A stretch of 64,000 nucleotides of DNA from DATDUW01 sp035290185 (GTDB lineage Bacteria > Patescibacteriota > Patescibacteriia > UBA9934 > GWF2-40-263), in assembly GCA_035290185.1 (NCBI GenBank), contig DATDUW010000038.1, positions 1 through 64,000 on the forward strand, in the 5' to 3' direction. This document shows positions 16,210 to 24,340 of the stretch, one piece after another. The stretch's first letter is position 1. Every line of letters starts with the position of its first letter. The notes under the pieces are model-generated. The model worked only from the letters and a program-made list of their open reading frames with translations. It searched no databases and was not told the DNA's origin. A program made the translations under genes and the position numbers.

Positions 16210-18272
16210 AATCTATGGCTATTGAACAGGAAGCGTTTGCCGTTTCTTCCAGGGCGTCCGTTCCCGCGGCAACACCCCCTTTAAACCCTGAGATGCGTCG
16301 GACGCAGGCGGAGCGTCAAGCTCTCGAAGAGGAGCGTATTTATCGGCGTGGTGTCGTGACCGTGCGGGATCTCATCTCGCCGGCGGCGTTTGAAGTGAAA
16401 CCGAGTCATCTTGTCCTTTCTGGCGTCTACGTCCGGACACTTTTCGTTATTACCTATCCCCGGTATATCGGTTTGGGATGGTCCGCGTCGCTCATCAACC
16501 TTAACAAGACACTGGACGTTGCCATGTATTTTTATCCCGTGAAAGCGAATATTATTCTGAAGCAGCTTCAGAAGCGCGTGGGATATCTTGAAGCCGGCAT
16601 TGTGGCCGATGCAGAAAAGGGGAAACCGCGGGATCCACTGCGGGAAACGGCCTTGCGCGATATCGAGGGCTTGCGCGACGCGCTGACCCAGGGGGTGGAG
16701 CATTTTTTTCAGTTTGCTTTTTACATAACGCTTTTTGCAAAAAGCACCGAAGAGCTCGATAAGCTGACCGAAGAAGTCGAAGCCATGTTTGGGAGCAAGC
16801 TTATTTTTTCCAAAAAGGGATTCTATCAGTCCGAACAAGGTTTCAATTCCACGCTGCCGCTGGCCAACGATCAGCTCATGATTACCTACAACATGAATAC
16901 ATCGCCCATTGCGGCATCGTTCCCCTTCATTTCTTCCGATCTGACCTCTGATCACGGCATTCTCTACGGCATTAATCGTCACAACAATTCGCTCATTCTT
17001 TTTGACCGGTTCAGTCTTCAGAACGCAAATTCCGTCGTATTTGCCATGGCCGGATCCGGAAAATCTTATGCCGTGAAACTTGAAATTCTGCGTAGTCTGA
17101 TGATGGGAGTTGATGTGATTGTTATCGATCCGGAAATGGAATACAAAAATTTATGTGAGGCCGTGGGAGGAACGTATGTGAATGTTTCGCTTGCCAGCCA
17201 ATCGAAAGTAAATCCATTCGATCTTCCGCGGGCCAAGGGAGAAGAGGTGCGTACCGAAGACATTATCCGGAGCAGCGTGATTATTCTCAAAGGACTCTTG
17301 CGTATCATGATCGGGAAGCCGCAGGGCGGAGTCGGGGTGGTCGGTTTTACGCCGGAAGAAGATTCCATGTTAGACCGCGCCCTGATTGAGACGTATGCGA
17401 AGAAGGATATTACGGCCGATACCGCCGACCTTTCTGTGGTGGAAACACCCGTTCTTTCAGATTTTCAGGACGTGTTGGAAGGGATCGAGGGAGCCGAAGA
17501 CCTTGTGGCGCGCCTGCACAAATATACGGAAGGGACCTTTGCTGGTCTGCTCAATTCTCCTACGACCGTGGAGATGAAGAATCAGCTGGTTGTTTTTTCT
17601 GTCCGAGACCTTGAGGATGAATTGCGCCCCACGGGCATCTATACGATCGTCAATTATATTTGGAACGTTGTCCGTTCCGAGCGCAAGAAACGCATCCTCG
17701 TTATCGATGAAGCCTGGTGGCTCATGCAGTATGAGGATTCGGCTAAATTCATCTATGGTCTCGTCAAGCGTTGCCGCAAATACTATCTGGGCGTTACGAC
17801 GATTACTCAGGACGTCAATGATTTTTTGCGTTCTCCTTATGGTCAGTCCATTGTCACGAATTCCGCCATTCAGCTTCTGTTGAAGCAGTCTCCAGCCGGT
17901 GTTGATATGGTCCAGAAGACGTTTAATCTGACGGATGGGGAAAAATATCTCCTGCTTGAGTCAGGACAAGGGGAGGGGCTCTTTTTTGCCGGGCAGAAAC
18001 ATGTGGCCATTAAGGTTGTTGCTTCCTATACGGAGGACCGGCTAGTGACCTCCAATCCCCAGCAACTTTTGGAAATGGAGCAGGCACAGGAAGAGGTCGA
18101 ACAGCAGTTAACAGAACAGGAAAAAGAGGAACAGACGGAATCGTCCTCAGAAGGGACCGGGGAACAAACCGAACCGTTGACAGGGGCACAGGATGCGGTA
18201 GAGGCGTTCCTTTCTTCCGAACAAGCCGGGGAAGCCGAGGCCCAGCGCATTCGCGGAAATCTTGCAAACTGA
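16206..18272 (+). CDS. virB4: VirB4-type secretion ATPase
   Basis: 688 residues. The GTG at 16206 overlaps the previous stop and has AAGGTG upstream; the ATG at 16215 is the alternative. The ATP-binding loop is GSGKS at residues 283-287, and Walker B is ILVIDE with Asp501-Glu502. TTITQDVNDF further on fits the VirB4/TraG-like AAA_10 fold. It should be the cytoplasmic motor energising substrate transfer or pilus assembly through the TrbL-like channel. The last 60 residues are acidic, rich in Glu and Gln, and lack the conserved fold. It is the best-conserved gene of the operon. Confidence 0.9.
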   Translation: MKSMAIEQEAFAVSSRASVPAATPPLNPEMRRTQAERQALEEERIYRRGVVTVRDLISPAAFEVKPSHLVLSGVYVRTLFVITYPRYIGLGWSASLINLNKTLDVAMYFYPVKANIILKQLQKRVGYLEAGIVADAEKGKPRDPLRETALRDIEGLRDALTQGVEHFFQFAFYITLFAKSTEELDKLTEEVEAMFGSKLIFSKKGFYQSEQGFNSTLPLANDQLMITYNMNTSPIAASFPFISSDLTSDHGILYGINRHNNSLILFDRFSLQNANSVVFAMAGSGKSYAVKLEILRSLMMGVDVIVIDPEMEYKNLCEAVGGTYVNVSLASQSKVNPFDLPRAKGEEVRTEDIIRSSVIILKGLLRIMIGKPQGGVGVVGFTPEEDSMLDRALIETYAKKDITADTADLSVVETPVLSDFQDVLEGIEGAEDLVARLHKYTEGTFAGLLNSPTTVEMKNQLVVFSVRDLEDELRPTGIYTIVNYIWNVVRSERKKRILVIDEAWWLMQYEDSAKFIYGLVKRCRKYYLGVTTITQDVNDFLRSPYGQSIVTNSAIQLLLKQSPAGVDMVQKTFNLTDGEKYLLLESGQGEGLFFAGQKHVAIKVVASYTEDRLVTSNPQQLLEMEQAQEEVEQQLTEQEKEEQTESSSEGTGEQTEPLTGAQDAVEAFLSSEQAGEAEAQRIRGNLAN

Positions 18273-18280
18273 TTGCGCTT

Positions 18281-18853
18281 ATGACTCGACGCAAAATAGG
18301 GTTTCTTTCCATTGTTGTTTTTCTTTTCCTCCTGTTGGCAGGATGGATCGGAGGGAGACAGTTGAACCGCCGGACTAGGGAGTTAGTCCGGCCGTCCACG
18401 TCGGATTCTTCCGAAGGAAAACTCGAAGAAAAATCCGTGCAGGTTCTTCCTCCTCTTTCAGAACAGGACATTCAGAAAATGGAAATTCAAGCCCCGCTTC
18501 AGGCACTGGCAAAGACGTTTGCGGAACGGTATGGAAGTTATTCCAACGAAAGTGCCTTTGCCAATCTAACAGATGTCTTGCCCCTCATGTCGCAACGGTT
18601 TCGGGCGGAGACGGAAAAAATGTTGGCGACGTCGATACCCTCCACGGCTTTTTACGGCGTGACCACCCGTGTGCTCGCTGTTTCTATTGAAACGATGGAC
18701 GACTCATCTGGGATCGCTCAGACGTCTATTCACACACAACGAGAGGAGACAACGGGAACGGTGCAGAATGTCGTGACGATCTATCAGATTCTCACATTGG
18801 ATTTTGTAAAAGAAAACAGCACATGGAAAGTCGACAGGGCCCGATGGCAGTAG
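18281..18853 (+). CDS. Membrane-anchored hypothetical protein of the secretion operon
   Basis: 190 residues, eight bases after virB4. It has one N-terminal membrane anchor (GFLSIVVFLFLLLAGWIGG, about residues 7-25) and an external domain with helices (LQALAKTFAERYGSYSNES) and a beta-rich end (VVTIYQILTLDFVKENSTWKVDRARW). The layout of one anchor plus an alpha/beta domain of NTF2-like size recalls VirB8/TcpC proteins, but no diagnostic motif is seen, so that is only a suggestion. Confidence 0.65.
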   Translation: MTRRKIGFLSIVVFLFLLLAGWIGGRQLNRRTRELVRPSTSDSSEGKLEEKSVQVLPPLSEQDIQKMEIQAPLQALAKTFAERYGSYSNESAFANLTDVLPLMSQRFRAETEKMLATSIPSTAFYGVTTRVLAVSIETMDDSSGIAQTSIHTQREETTGTVQNVVTIYQILTLDFVKENSTWKVDRARWQ

Positions 18854-19545
18854 TGTTTTCGTGGATTCGCAACGCCTTGTTTCCACGGTTTTGCGCTAGC
18901 TGCGGGGAAGAAGGGGATTGGCTGTGCCCTTCCTGCGGGCTTTCGGATGCGGAAATAGAACCAGGAGAAACGGTTTGTTTGGGTTGTGCGACAGTGTCGA
19001 GAGACGGCTCTCTTTGCCAGAGTTGTTACCACCATTTTTTTCTCGATGGTTGCCTTTCCGGTAGTTCTTATCACGACGCTCGGCTGCGAGAGGCGATTCG
19101 CCAGTGGAAGTACGAGGGAAACGGGGAGGCCTGGAAATGGATTCAAGCCCGATTGGCCCCACGGATTGTTCCGGGTCTGTTTCGGAAGGTGGCCTGGTCC
19201 GTTTGTCCGGTTCCCCTTCATGCGGCGCGGCGGCGTGAGCGCGGATTCGACCAGGCCGAGGAGGTGGCTCATTTTGTGGTGGAACAAACGGGATTTCCAT
19301 TTGTCTCTCTTCTGGATCGATCTGTCTGGACCGATCCGCAGGCACAACGGAGTGCGGAAGATCGTCGGGCAGGAGATCTGGATGGAGCCTTTTCTCTCGT
19401 TCCTGGCGTTTCCGTTCCTTCGGCCGTCCTGTTGTGCGATGACGTGGTTACCAGCGGAGCAACGCTGGATGCTGCAGCCAAGGCTCTCAAAGAAGCCGGG
19501 GTTGAAACGGTTTGGGCCTGGACGCTGGCGCGCGGCGGATCGTAG
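18844..19545 (+). CDS. comF: ComF family protein (phosphoribosyltransferase-like)
   Basis: 233 residues. ATG 18844 overlaps the end of the previous gene by ten bases. The N terminus has two zinc-ribbon-like Cys pairs sets (CASCGEEGDWLCPSC and CLGCATVSRDGSLCQSC). The C-terminal half is a PRTase fold with CPVPLHAARRRERGFDQAE and the PRPP loop VLLCDDVVTSGATLDAA. ComF proteins act in DNA uptake during natural transformation in other bacteria. Location behind a secretion operon fits, though comF is also common as a free-standing gene. Confidence 0.9.
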   Translation: MAVVFSWIRNALFPRFCASCGEEGDWLCPSCGLSDAEIEPGETVCLGCATVSRDGSLCQSCYHHFFLDGCLSGSSYHDARLREAIRQWKYEGNGEAWKWIQARLAPRIVPGLFRKVAWSVCPVPLHAARRRERGFDQAEEVAHFVVEQTGFPFVSLLDRSVWTDPQAQRSAEDRRAGDLDGAFSLVPGVSVPSAVLLCDDVVTSGATLDAAAKALKEAGVETVWAWTLARGGS

Positions 19546-19589
19546 TCATTTTTTTGGTCAATGATTTGAGTTGAGTCAAGAAAGGTCTT

Positions 19590-19653
19590 AAACGAAAAGC
19601 GCACCCAGGAGACGGTCAGGCGCAGGGGGCGCTTCCGTCTCGCATGGGTGTGC
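19590..19653 (-). terminator. Three-tier terminator closing the minus-strand operon
   Basis: Outer stem GCGCACCCA/TGGGTGTGC, middle stem GAGACGG/CCGTCTC and inner GCGC/GCGC, followed on the minus strand by TTTTCG. The design and outer stem resemble the terminator at 21573-21646. Confidence 0.7.
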
Positions 19654-19673
19654 GAGAAAAGGGTGGGGGTTTC

Positions 19674-20096
19674 TTAGAGACAAACACGATTTGTCCTGCG
19701 TTGTTTTGCCCAGGTTTCGACGGCGGTCTTGCTTCTGTTCGCCCAGATCAGAAAATGAATTTCCCGTCCCCCCTTTTCGTCGTCGGTAATAGCAAAGGAG
19801 AGCTGACCGCTGGCTGCCAGATGGAAGGTGACACGTCCGTCGTTGAAGAGGTATCGGACGTTGATCACCTCTCCATTCGTGGTTGAGATGCGCAGACCGA
19901 AGGCGGTGGATGGGCACTCTTTTGAAATTCCACGCACCACTACATCGGATCCGTTGTCGATCGCGATGAAGACGTCTGCCGTCAGAGTTGCGAGTTCGTT
20001 GAACACCTCCAGGAGTCGTTTGCCTAGGTTCCTCTTGTCTTCCAACCCGCTCTGAATTTGAGCGATTTCCGTTCTCTTTTTTTCGATGTCGTCCAT
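19674..20096 (-). CDS. Hypothetical protein with N-terminal coiled coil
   Basis: 140 residues. The start at 20096 is set by the TGATG overlap with the preceding gene. The first 45 residues form a likely coiled coil (MDDIEKKRTEIAQIQSGLED). The rest is a beta-rich domain with alternating strands (VFIAIDNGSDVVVRGISKE, LRISTTNGEVINVRYLF, VTFHLAASGQLSFAIT) and a basic tail. No signal peptide and no known family. It is cotranscribed with a two-helix membrane protein and faces a divergent coiled-coil membrane gene. Confidence 0.65.
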   Translation of the reverse strand: MDDIEKKRTEIAQIQSGLEDKRNLGKRLLEVFNELATLTADVFIAIDNGSDVVVRGISKECPSTAFGLRISTTNGEVINVRYLFNDGRVTFHLAASGQLSFAITDDEKGGREIHFLIWANRSKTAVETWAKQRRTNRVCL

Positions 20097-20296
20097 CAAT
20101 TTCTTCCTCCAAGTTGTTTCAGACCTTTCCAGTAGTAGCCCACGGCCACCAACTGGAGAAGAACGGCTGCTCCCATAAGGAGCGCTGCAAAAAAGTTTCC
20201 GTCCCGAATCAACAGGACGGTTGCGACAGAACCAAGGAGGATCCCCACCAAGGTTCCGACCAAAGCTCTCTTGAGATATCCTATTCTGTTTTGCAT
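20096..20296 (-). CDS. Small two-helix membrane protein
   Basis: 66 residues, ATG at 20296 behind AAGGAGA. There are two hydrophobic helices (about residues 11-29 ALVGTLVGILLGSVATVLL and 33-53 NFFAALLMGAAVLLQLVAVGY) with short charged ends. It is first in a two-gene operon with the coiled-coil protein, whose start overlaps its stop. No family recognised. Confidence 0.65.
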   Translation of the reverse strand: MQNRIGYLKRALVGTLVGILLGSVATVLLIRDGNFFAALLMGAAVLLQLVAVGYYWKGLKQLGGRN

Positions 20297-20380
20297 GCGT
20301 CTCCTTCATTGTGAAATGTCCATAAACCACCGGTCTCCCAGCGGTTTTCCTCTTGTCTCAAAAAACTAAAGAGACAGTGC

Positions 20381-20408
20381 ATCGTAGCCGAAATTGAGAT
20401 TTTGTCAA
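20381..20408 (-). promoter_or_regulatory. Promoter of the minus-strand two-gene operon
   Basis: On the minus strand: TTGACA (20408-20403), 16-bp spacer, TACGAT (20386-20381). Confidence 0.6.
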
Positions 20409-20476
20409 TGGTTTTGGGATGAGTTTTTTAAAGACCCCCCACCAGCGTCTTTTGTTTATTTTTAAGTTGAAGAAAA

Positions 20477-20505
20477 TTGACATTTTTTGATTTTTCTGTT
20501 AAAAT
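20477..20505 (+). promoter_or_regulatory. Strong promoter with extended -10
   Basis: TTGACA (20477-20482), 17-bp spacer ending TGT, TAAAAT (20500-20505). A hairpin CCACGCG-AAAA-CGCGTGG (20546-20563) lies in the leader just before the AGGAG ribosome site. Confidence 0.75.
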
Positions 20506-20582
20506 AAAACCACGAATCATTTTGGACCTTGCAAAACGCAATAACCCACGCGAAAACGCGTGGTATCAGGAGAAAAGAGAAA

Positions 20583-21560
20583 ATGAAATTTCGCAACGGA
20601 ACCCGTCCGGACCAGGTCCTGCAGCAGGCGCAGGGCTTCGCACATCGCAAAAAAAGTCTGGAACGAAAGAACATGCTTGCTGCCAAAAGGGAAGAAATTT
20701 ATTCCCAACGAGACTATGAATCTTTCTTTTGGTGGGAAATCGTGGGCGCGATCTGTTTTCTTGCGAGCGTGATCTGTCTAATCTCCTCGTCTCTCGCAGG
20801 ATCATGGAGTTTCTTTTTCTGGGGATTCGTCCTATCGGCTTTCGCTGGAAGTTTCTTTTTCTGGGGAGTCGTTAGGTTGATGGCTCGGCTGGACGTCAAC
20901 TTCGAATCGCCGAAGCCGGAAGAGCTCCTCCCCACCCGCATCGTTCCAGAGTTCCTCTCCTCGCAGATTGAAACTCTTGGGAACGAGCTGGTCGGAGAGG
21001 GAAGCCGGTATGCCAGCACCTGTAGGCAGGTCGAAGAAGTAAACCGCCGAGCGCGGCTGGTAACGGAACGACTCGGGATTCGTCTGCGTCAAAACGAAGC
21101 TTCGTATCTCCGTACGAGCTTGGAACAAGCGCAGGAAGTCGTCGCGAGGACCGATCGTGTTCTGGAAGGACTGAAGGGTTTTCGTGGCAAGGTCGAGGGA
21201 TTCCTGGCCGAATGTCGCGGGGCCGTTGAGGCGCTTTCCGGACCGCTTCGCGATCTCGAGCTCATTCGCGAAGTTCAGGAGTTGGCCGGCCAGACACAGC
21301 GCCTTGAAGATCAGGCGCAGCAGGTCGTGGTCGATACGGTTGCAAAACTACAGACGCGCATTGCCGTCATCCGCGGCGATGTACACAAGCGTTTCGAGGA
21401 CATCGGCGTCCATCTCGCTCTGGAAGCCTCCTCCACAGGTGATGCGGCGAGGGATTTAGAGACGCTTGAGAGGATTATCGCCGGATTCGTCCCGGCAAAT
21501 CTGATCTCGGATGCCAGGGTCCAGGTCCTCCGCAATGAGGTCACTGGCTTGGGGATGTAA
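20583..21560 (+). CDS. Membrane protein with long coiled-coil domain, function unknown
   Basis: 325 residues from ATG 20583, ten bases after AGGAG. A basic N-terminal segment (about 45 residues) precedes two hydrophobic helices at about 50-70 and 74-95, both rich in Phe and Trp. The remainder (about 115-325) is soluble, heptad-like and rich in Glu, Gln and Arg (EQAQEVVARTDRVLEGLKG, LAGQTQRLEDQAQQVVVDTVAKL). It is monocistronic, with its own promoter and a large terminator, divergent from the 20296 operon. No family recognised. Confidence 0.7.
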   Translation: MKFRNGTRPDQVLQQAQGFAHRKKSLERKNMLAAKREEIYSQRDYESFFWWEIVGAICFLASVICLISSSLAGSWSFFFWGFVLSAFAGSFFFWGVVRLMARLDVNFESPKPEELLPTRIVPEFLSSQIETLGNELVGEGSRYASTCRQVEEVNRRARLVTERLGIRLRQNEASYLRTSLEQAQEVVARTDRVLEGLKGFRGKVEGFLAECRGAVEALSGPLRDLELIREVQELAGQTQRLEDQAQQVVVDTVAKLQTRIAVIRGDVHKRFEDIGVHLALEASSTGDAARDLETLERIIAGFVPANLISDARVQVLRNEVTGLGM

Positions 21561-21572
21561 AACACACACTCC

Positions 21573-21646
21573 GCGCACCCGCGCGGGACGAGAAGGCACA
21601 CTCAGCGGATCCTCCGCTGGCCCTCGTCCGTTGGGTGCGCTTTTTT
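21573..21646 (+). terminator. Three-tier terminator
   Basis: Outer stem GCGCACCC (21573-21580)/GGGTGCGC (21633-21640), middle stem GGACGAG/CTCGTCC, inner stem AGCGGA/TCCGCT, then TTTTTT. Confidence 0.85.
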
Positions 21647-21741
21647 GTTTCTTCGAAAAAATGGAATTAACAAAAACACCGCTGGGCCGCAGCGATGTTT
21701 GCAAATAGGAGAGAGGGATTCTCGTCTTCGTCGAGTAAAAC

Positions 21742-21978
21742 TTACAGAAGATGCCGTTTGGCAAAAGCCCTGCCGGATCCGGTCTTCAAATACTTTTCAA
21801 ACCGCGCAGCTGCCTCTTTCGTCGGAAATACGCAATGCCACTTCAAATGAAGGAGGCGACCTTTTGTCATAGGAGTAAGTCCTTGCTCGTGTTCTACCAT
21901 TCGACGATCAAGATCATGGGTAAGCCCCGTATAGTGGAAATCCTTTGTTTCATTTTCCAAAAGGTACACGTAGTACAT
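21742..21978 (-). CDS. GIY-YIG nuclease domain protein (tRNA-Ser-linked, copy 1)
   Basis: 78 residues, ATG 21978 behind GGAGAGGAT. It is a stand-alone GIY-YIG fold: YYVYLLENE then HYTGLT form the two motif halves, followed by the helix LDRRMVEHEQG and the ending FEKYLKTGSGRAF. Such single-domain proteins are relatives of the UvrC nuclease domain and of homing endonucleases; their activity is rarely tested. It begins 112 bases beyond the 3' end of tRNA-Ser(GCU) on the same strand. The copy at 23036 has a closely similar C terminus and a matching position after tRNA-Ser(UGA). Confidence 0.85.
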   Translation of the reverse strand: MYYVYLLENETKDFHYTGLTHDLDRRMVEHEQGLTPMTKGRLLHLKWHCVFPTKEAAARFEKYLKTGSGRAFAKRHLL

Positions 21979-22089
21979 ATCCTCTCCAGGAGATCCGACT
22001 CAAAAATATACCTTTTTATGGTATCGTCCTGCCTTGTTTTTTCGTCTAGTCGTTTACACACCGAAGCCCCATCCTATGGGGCGAAGGTG

Positions 22090-22183
22090 TGGCGGAGAGA
22101 GAGGGATTCGAACCCTCGCGCCGGGAAAACCCCGACCTAGGAGATTAGCAATCTCCCCCCTTCAGCCTCTTGGGTACCTCTCC
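22090..22183 (-). tRNA. tRNA-Ser(GCU)
   Basis: 94 bases including an encoded CCA. Acceptor GGAGAGG pairs with TCTCTCC, and the anticodon arm GGAGATT-GCT-AATCTCC gives GCU. There is a long variable arm as expected for serine, and the T arm is GAGGG-TTCGAAT-CCCTC. A hairpin with symmetric arms ACACC-GAA-GCCCCAT lies at 22058-22090 right at its 3' end. Confidence 0.93.
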
Positions 22184-22331
22184 ATAAATACGGATTCATT
22201 TTTTTGGCTTCCCGCATCTTACTCAAATCTTTCAGATTGAGCAAGGCCGCCTTTTGAGGTATTTTGAGGTTTTCGATTTTTTGGCTGGATGATGGGGAAA
22301 GAGATAAAATGAAGTCTATCTTTTCCAAACT

Positions 22332-22763
22332 ATGCACCACATTGCGATCATGAAAAAATCCTGGGGTCTTATTCCTAAGATTTTGTCCGGAGAAAAGACG
22401 GTTGAGTCGCGCTGGTATCAAACCCGGCGTGCGCCTTGGGATAAGATTCAGGAGGGAGACGTGATTTTTTTCAAGAATTCCGGAGAGCTCGTGACGGCCC
22501 AAGCAATGGTTTCTCATGTTTTGCAATTCACGTTGAATGGTCTTTCGGATGTGCGAGAGATCGTAAAAAAGTATGGAAAGGAGATTTGCCTCCTGAATGC
22601 GGATCCGGAAACGTGGGACAGCGTTCCAAAGTACTGCATCCTTGTCCGCCTGAAGAATCCGAAGCCCGTAAAGGCGCCATTTGCGATCGACAAAGCCGGT
22701 TTCGGGAGTGCCGCGGCATGGATGACGGTTGGAAATATTCGGGACATTGTTGCTAGCCGATGA
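22332..22763 (+). CDS. ASCH domain protein
   Basis: 143 residues. It fits the ASCH fold, a PUA-like beta barrel thought to bind RNA: an opening HIAIMKKSWGLIPKILSGEKTVESRW, then the signature IQEGDVIFFKNSG, then beta strands and a C-terminal helix. Many ASCH proteins are coactivator- or RNA-related, and some cleave modified nucleosides; nothing here decides which. TTGGCT (22281) and TAAAAT (22305) upstream may be its promoter. It sits alone between two divergent tRNA-Ser genes. Confidence 0.8.
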   Translation: MHHIAIMKKSWGLIPKILSGEKTVESRWYQTRRAPWDKIQEGDVIFFKNSGELVTAQAMVSHVLQFTLNGLSDVREIVKKYGKEICLLNADPETWDSVPKYCILVRLKNPKPVKAPFAIDKAGFGSAAAWMTVGNIRDIVASR

Positions 22764-22815
22764 ACGTCTCTCAACAGAAAAGATCGTCGGTCTATAGTGA
22801 GTGGTGAAGGAAAAA

Positions 22816-22837
22816 CCTGACAAAATCAGGCTTTTTT
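22816..22837 (+). terminator. Terminator after the ASCH gene
   Basis: CCTGA-CAAAA-TCAGG followed by CTTTTTT, ending 20 bases before tRNA-Ser(UGA). Confidence 0.75.
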
Positions 22838-22856
22838 GTTACGCTGTGGCCGGTTT

Positions 22857-22944
22857 GGAGAGGTGTCCGAGTGGTTTAAGGAGCCAGTCTTGAAAACTGG
22901 TATACCGCAAGGTATCAAGGGTTCGAATCCCTTTCTCTCCGCCA
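22857..22944 (+). tRNA. tRNA-Ser(UGA)
   Basis: 88 bases with encoded CCA. Acceptor GGAGAGG; anticodon arm CCAGTCT-TGA-AAACTGG; variable arm TATACCGCAAGGTATC; T arm AGGG-TTCGAAT-CCCT. A hairpin GGTCCGCT-GA-AGCGGACC follows at 22947-22964. Confidence 0.93.
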
Positions 22945-23035
22945 TCGGTCCGCTGAAGCGGACCTACGACGTGACGAATCCGCATGTGTGGTCCGCGAAA
23001 GCGACCGGTGACTCCGTCGTGTATGGTTAAATTCT

Positions 23036-23269
23036 ATGCATTATGTCTACAGTTTGAAGTGTCGGGACGGATGGTACATAGGGTGTACAAACGATTTGAA
23101 GGACCGACTTCAAAGACATGAAAGAGGAGATGTTCCGGCGACAAAAGGTCGTCTACCGGTAAAGCTGGAATTTTATTTTGGGATAGAAGATAAAATCAAA
23201 GCCTTTCAATTTGAAAAATATCTGAAATCCGGATCTGGAAGGGCCTTCATAAACAAGCATTTAGCTTAA
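23036..23269 (+). CDS. GIY-YIG nuclease domain protein (tRNA-Ser-linked, copy 2)
   Basis: 77 residues. Motif halves HYVYSLK and WYIGCTNDLKDRLQRH, ending FEKYLKSGSGRAFINKHLA, closely like the copy at 21742. It starts 91 bases after the 3' end of tRNA-Ser(UGA) on the same strand. The NUDIX gene begins ten bases after its stop. No ribosome site is clear. As for copy 1, cleavage activity is plausible from the fold but unproven. Confidence 0.85.
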   Translation: MHYVYSLKCRDGWYIGCTNDLKDRLQRHERGDVPATKGRLPVKLEFYFGIEDKIKAFQFEKYLKSGSGRAFINKHLA

Positions 23270-23279
23270 ACGGTCCTCT

Positions 23280-23684
23280 ATGGAAAAAACAATTATAGAC
23301 AAATTAGCGTTTATTGAAATCCGTGATCGAAAAGTCTTAGAAACTTGCAGTTACGGAAAAGATAAATGGTATATCCCTGGCGGCAAGCGAGATGGTAATG
23401 AGACTGATCAGGAAGCACTTATTCGTGAAGTGAAAGAAGAGCTTCTTGTTGATTTGATTTCTGAGACTATCCAGCATTACGGAACCTTTGAAGCACAGGC
23501 ACATGGTAAACCGGAAGGCACTGTGGTGCGTATGACATGCTACACAGCAAAATATAACGGCGAACCGAAGCCTAACGCTGAAGTAGAAAAAATGGACTGG
23601 TTTGATTACTCACAGAGAGGTGATACCTCTCCTGTAGACCAACTCATTTTTGACGATTTAAAGGCAAAAAATCTGATTGACTAG
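23280..23684 (+). CDS. NUDIX hydrolase
   Basis: 134 residues. The Nudix box is complete: G-x5-E-x7-REVKEEL runs through GKRDGNETDQEALIREVKEE (about residues 38-57), giving the metal-binding glutamates for hydrolysis of nucleoside diphosphate-linked substrates. The substrate cannot be read from sequence. The gene is AT-richer than the conserved genes of the window and follows the GIY-YIG gene at once, so both may have arrived together. Confidence 0.9.
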   Translation: MEKTIIDKLAFIEIRDRKVLETCSYGKDKWYIPGGKRDGNETDQEALIREVKEELLVDLISETIQHYGTFEAQAHGKPEGTVVRMTCYTAKYNGEPKPNAEVEKMDWFDYSQRGDTSPVDQLIFDDLKAKNLID

Positions 23685-23825
23685 AAGCTGTCCTATTGGT
23701 TCAAAGTTCCGGGCATTGTCCACCCCGCCAACGGTTTTGAAAAACGAGCAATGAATAACCCTTATTTTATCGCCTAGTTTAAGTGTGAGAATAAATGTTC
23801 TTAGCCGAGATAATTGAGGACTTTT

Positions 23826-24323
23826 ATGAGTTACTACATTGTTATTCACGGCACACTAGGAACCGGAAAATCTACGATGGCGAATGAGCTTGCTGTGAAG
23901 CTGGACGCGGAACAGATACGACTCGATGACGTTTTATCAGAACACAAGCTTGATCTGCATGAGGATGGTGAAACCTCTATTTCCGCTTTCACTTTCATAA
24001 AAGGGCTTGATTTCGTTTTACCCCATGCAAGGGAGGTGTTGGATCGTCGGAAGGTGGTCATTTTTGACGGATGTTTTTACCATAAAGAGGTTATGGATTA
24101 CCTCCTGGACCATCTCGCCTACCCGCATGTTCTCTTCACGTTAAAAGCTCCGTTGGATGTTTGTATCCAACGCGACAGGAATCGTCCTAAAACGATTGGT
24201 GAAGATGTTGCAAAAGCCGTTTATGAACTCACGGAAGGATTGAATTTTGGCGAGATCATTGATACAACGGAACCGTTGAAGGATTCGGTTGAAAAACTGT
24301 TGTCCCATCTGCCAAAATTTTGA
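23826..24323 (+). CDS. P-loop nucleotide kinase-like ATPase
   Basis: 165 residues from ATG 23826, with GAGGA six bases upstream. Walker A is GTLGTGKST at about residues 9-17, followed by LDAEQIRLDDVLSEHKL. A Walker B-like VVIFDGCFY and the lid-like RDRNRPK match the AAA_33/zeta-toxin-like or shikimate/gluconate kinase group. The likely reaction is phosphate transfer to a small molecule; the substrate is unknown. The next gene starts 17 bases later. Confidence 0.7.
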   Translation: MSYYIVIHGTLGTGKSTMANELAVKLDAEQIRLDDVLSEHKLDLHEDGETSISAFTFIKGLDFVLPHAREVLDRRKVVIFDGCFYHKEVMDYLLDHLAYPHVLFTLKAPLDVCIQRDRNRPKTIGEDVAKAVYELTEGLNFGEIIDTTEPLKDSVEKLLSHLPKF

Positions 24324-24340
24324 TTCGTGTTTTTCCCCTT

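Noticed and set aside
22034..22240. Frame across tRNA-Ser(GCU) on the opposite strand
   Set aside because: It reads through the tRNA in reverse; no ribosome site.
22836..23030. 64-residue frame across tRNA-Ser(UGA)
   Set aside because: The sequence is the translation of a tRNA gene, a common false gene.
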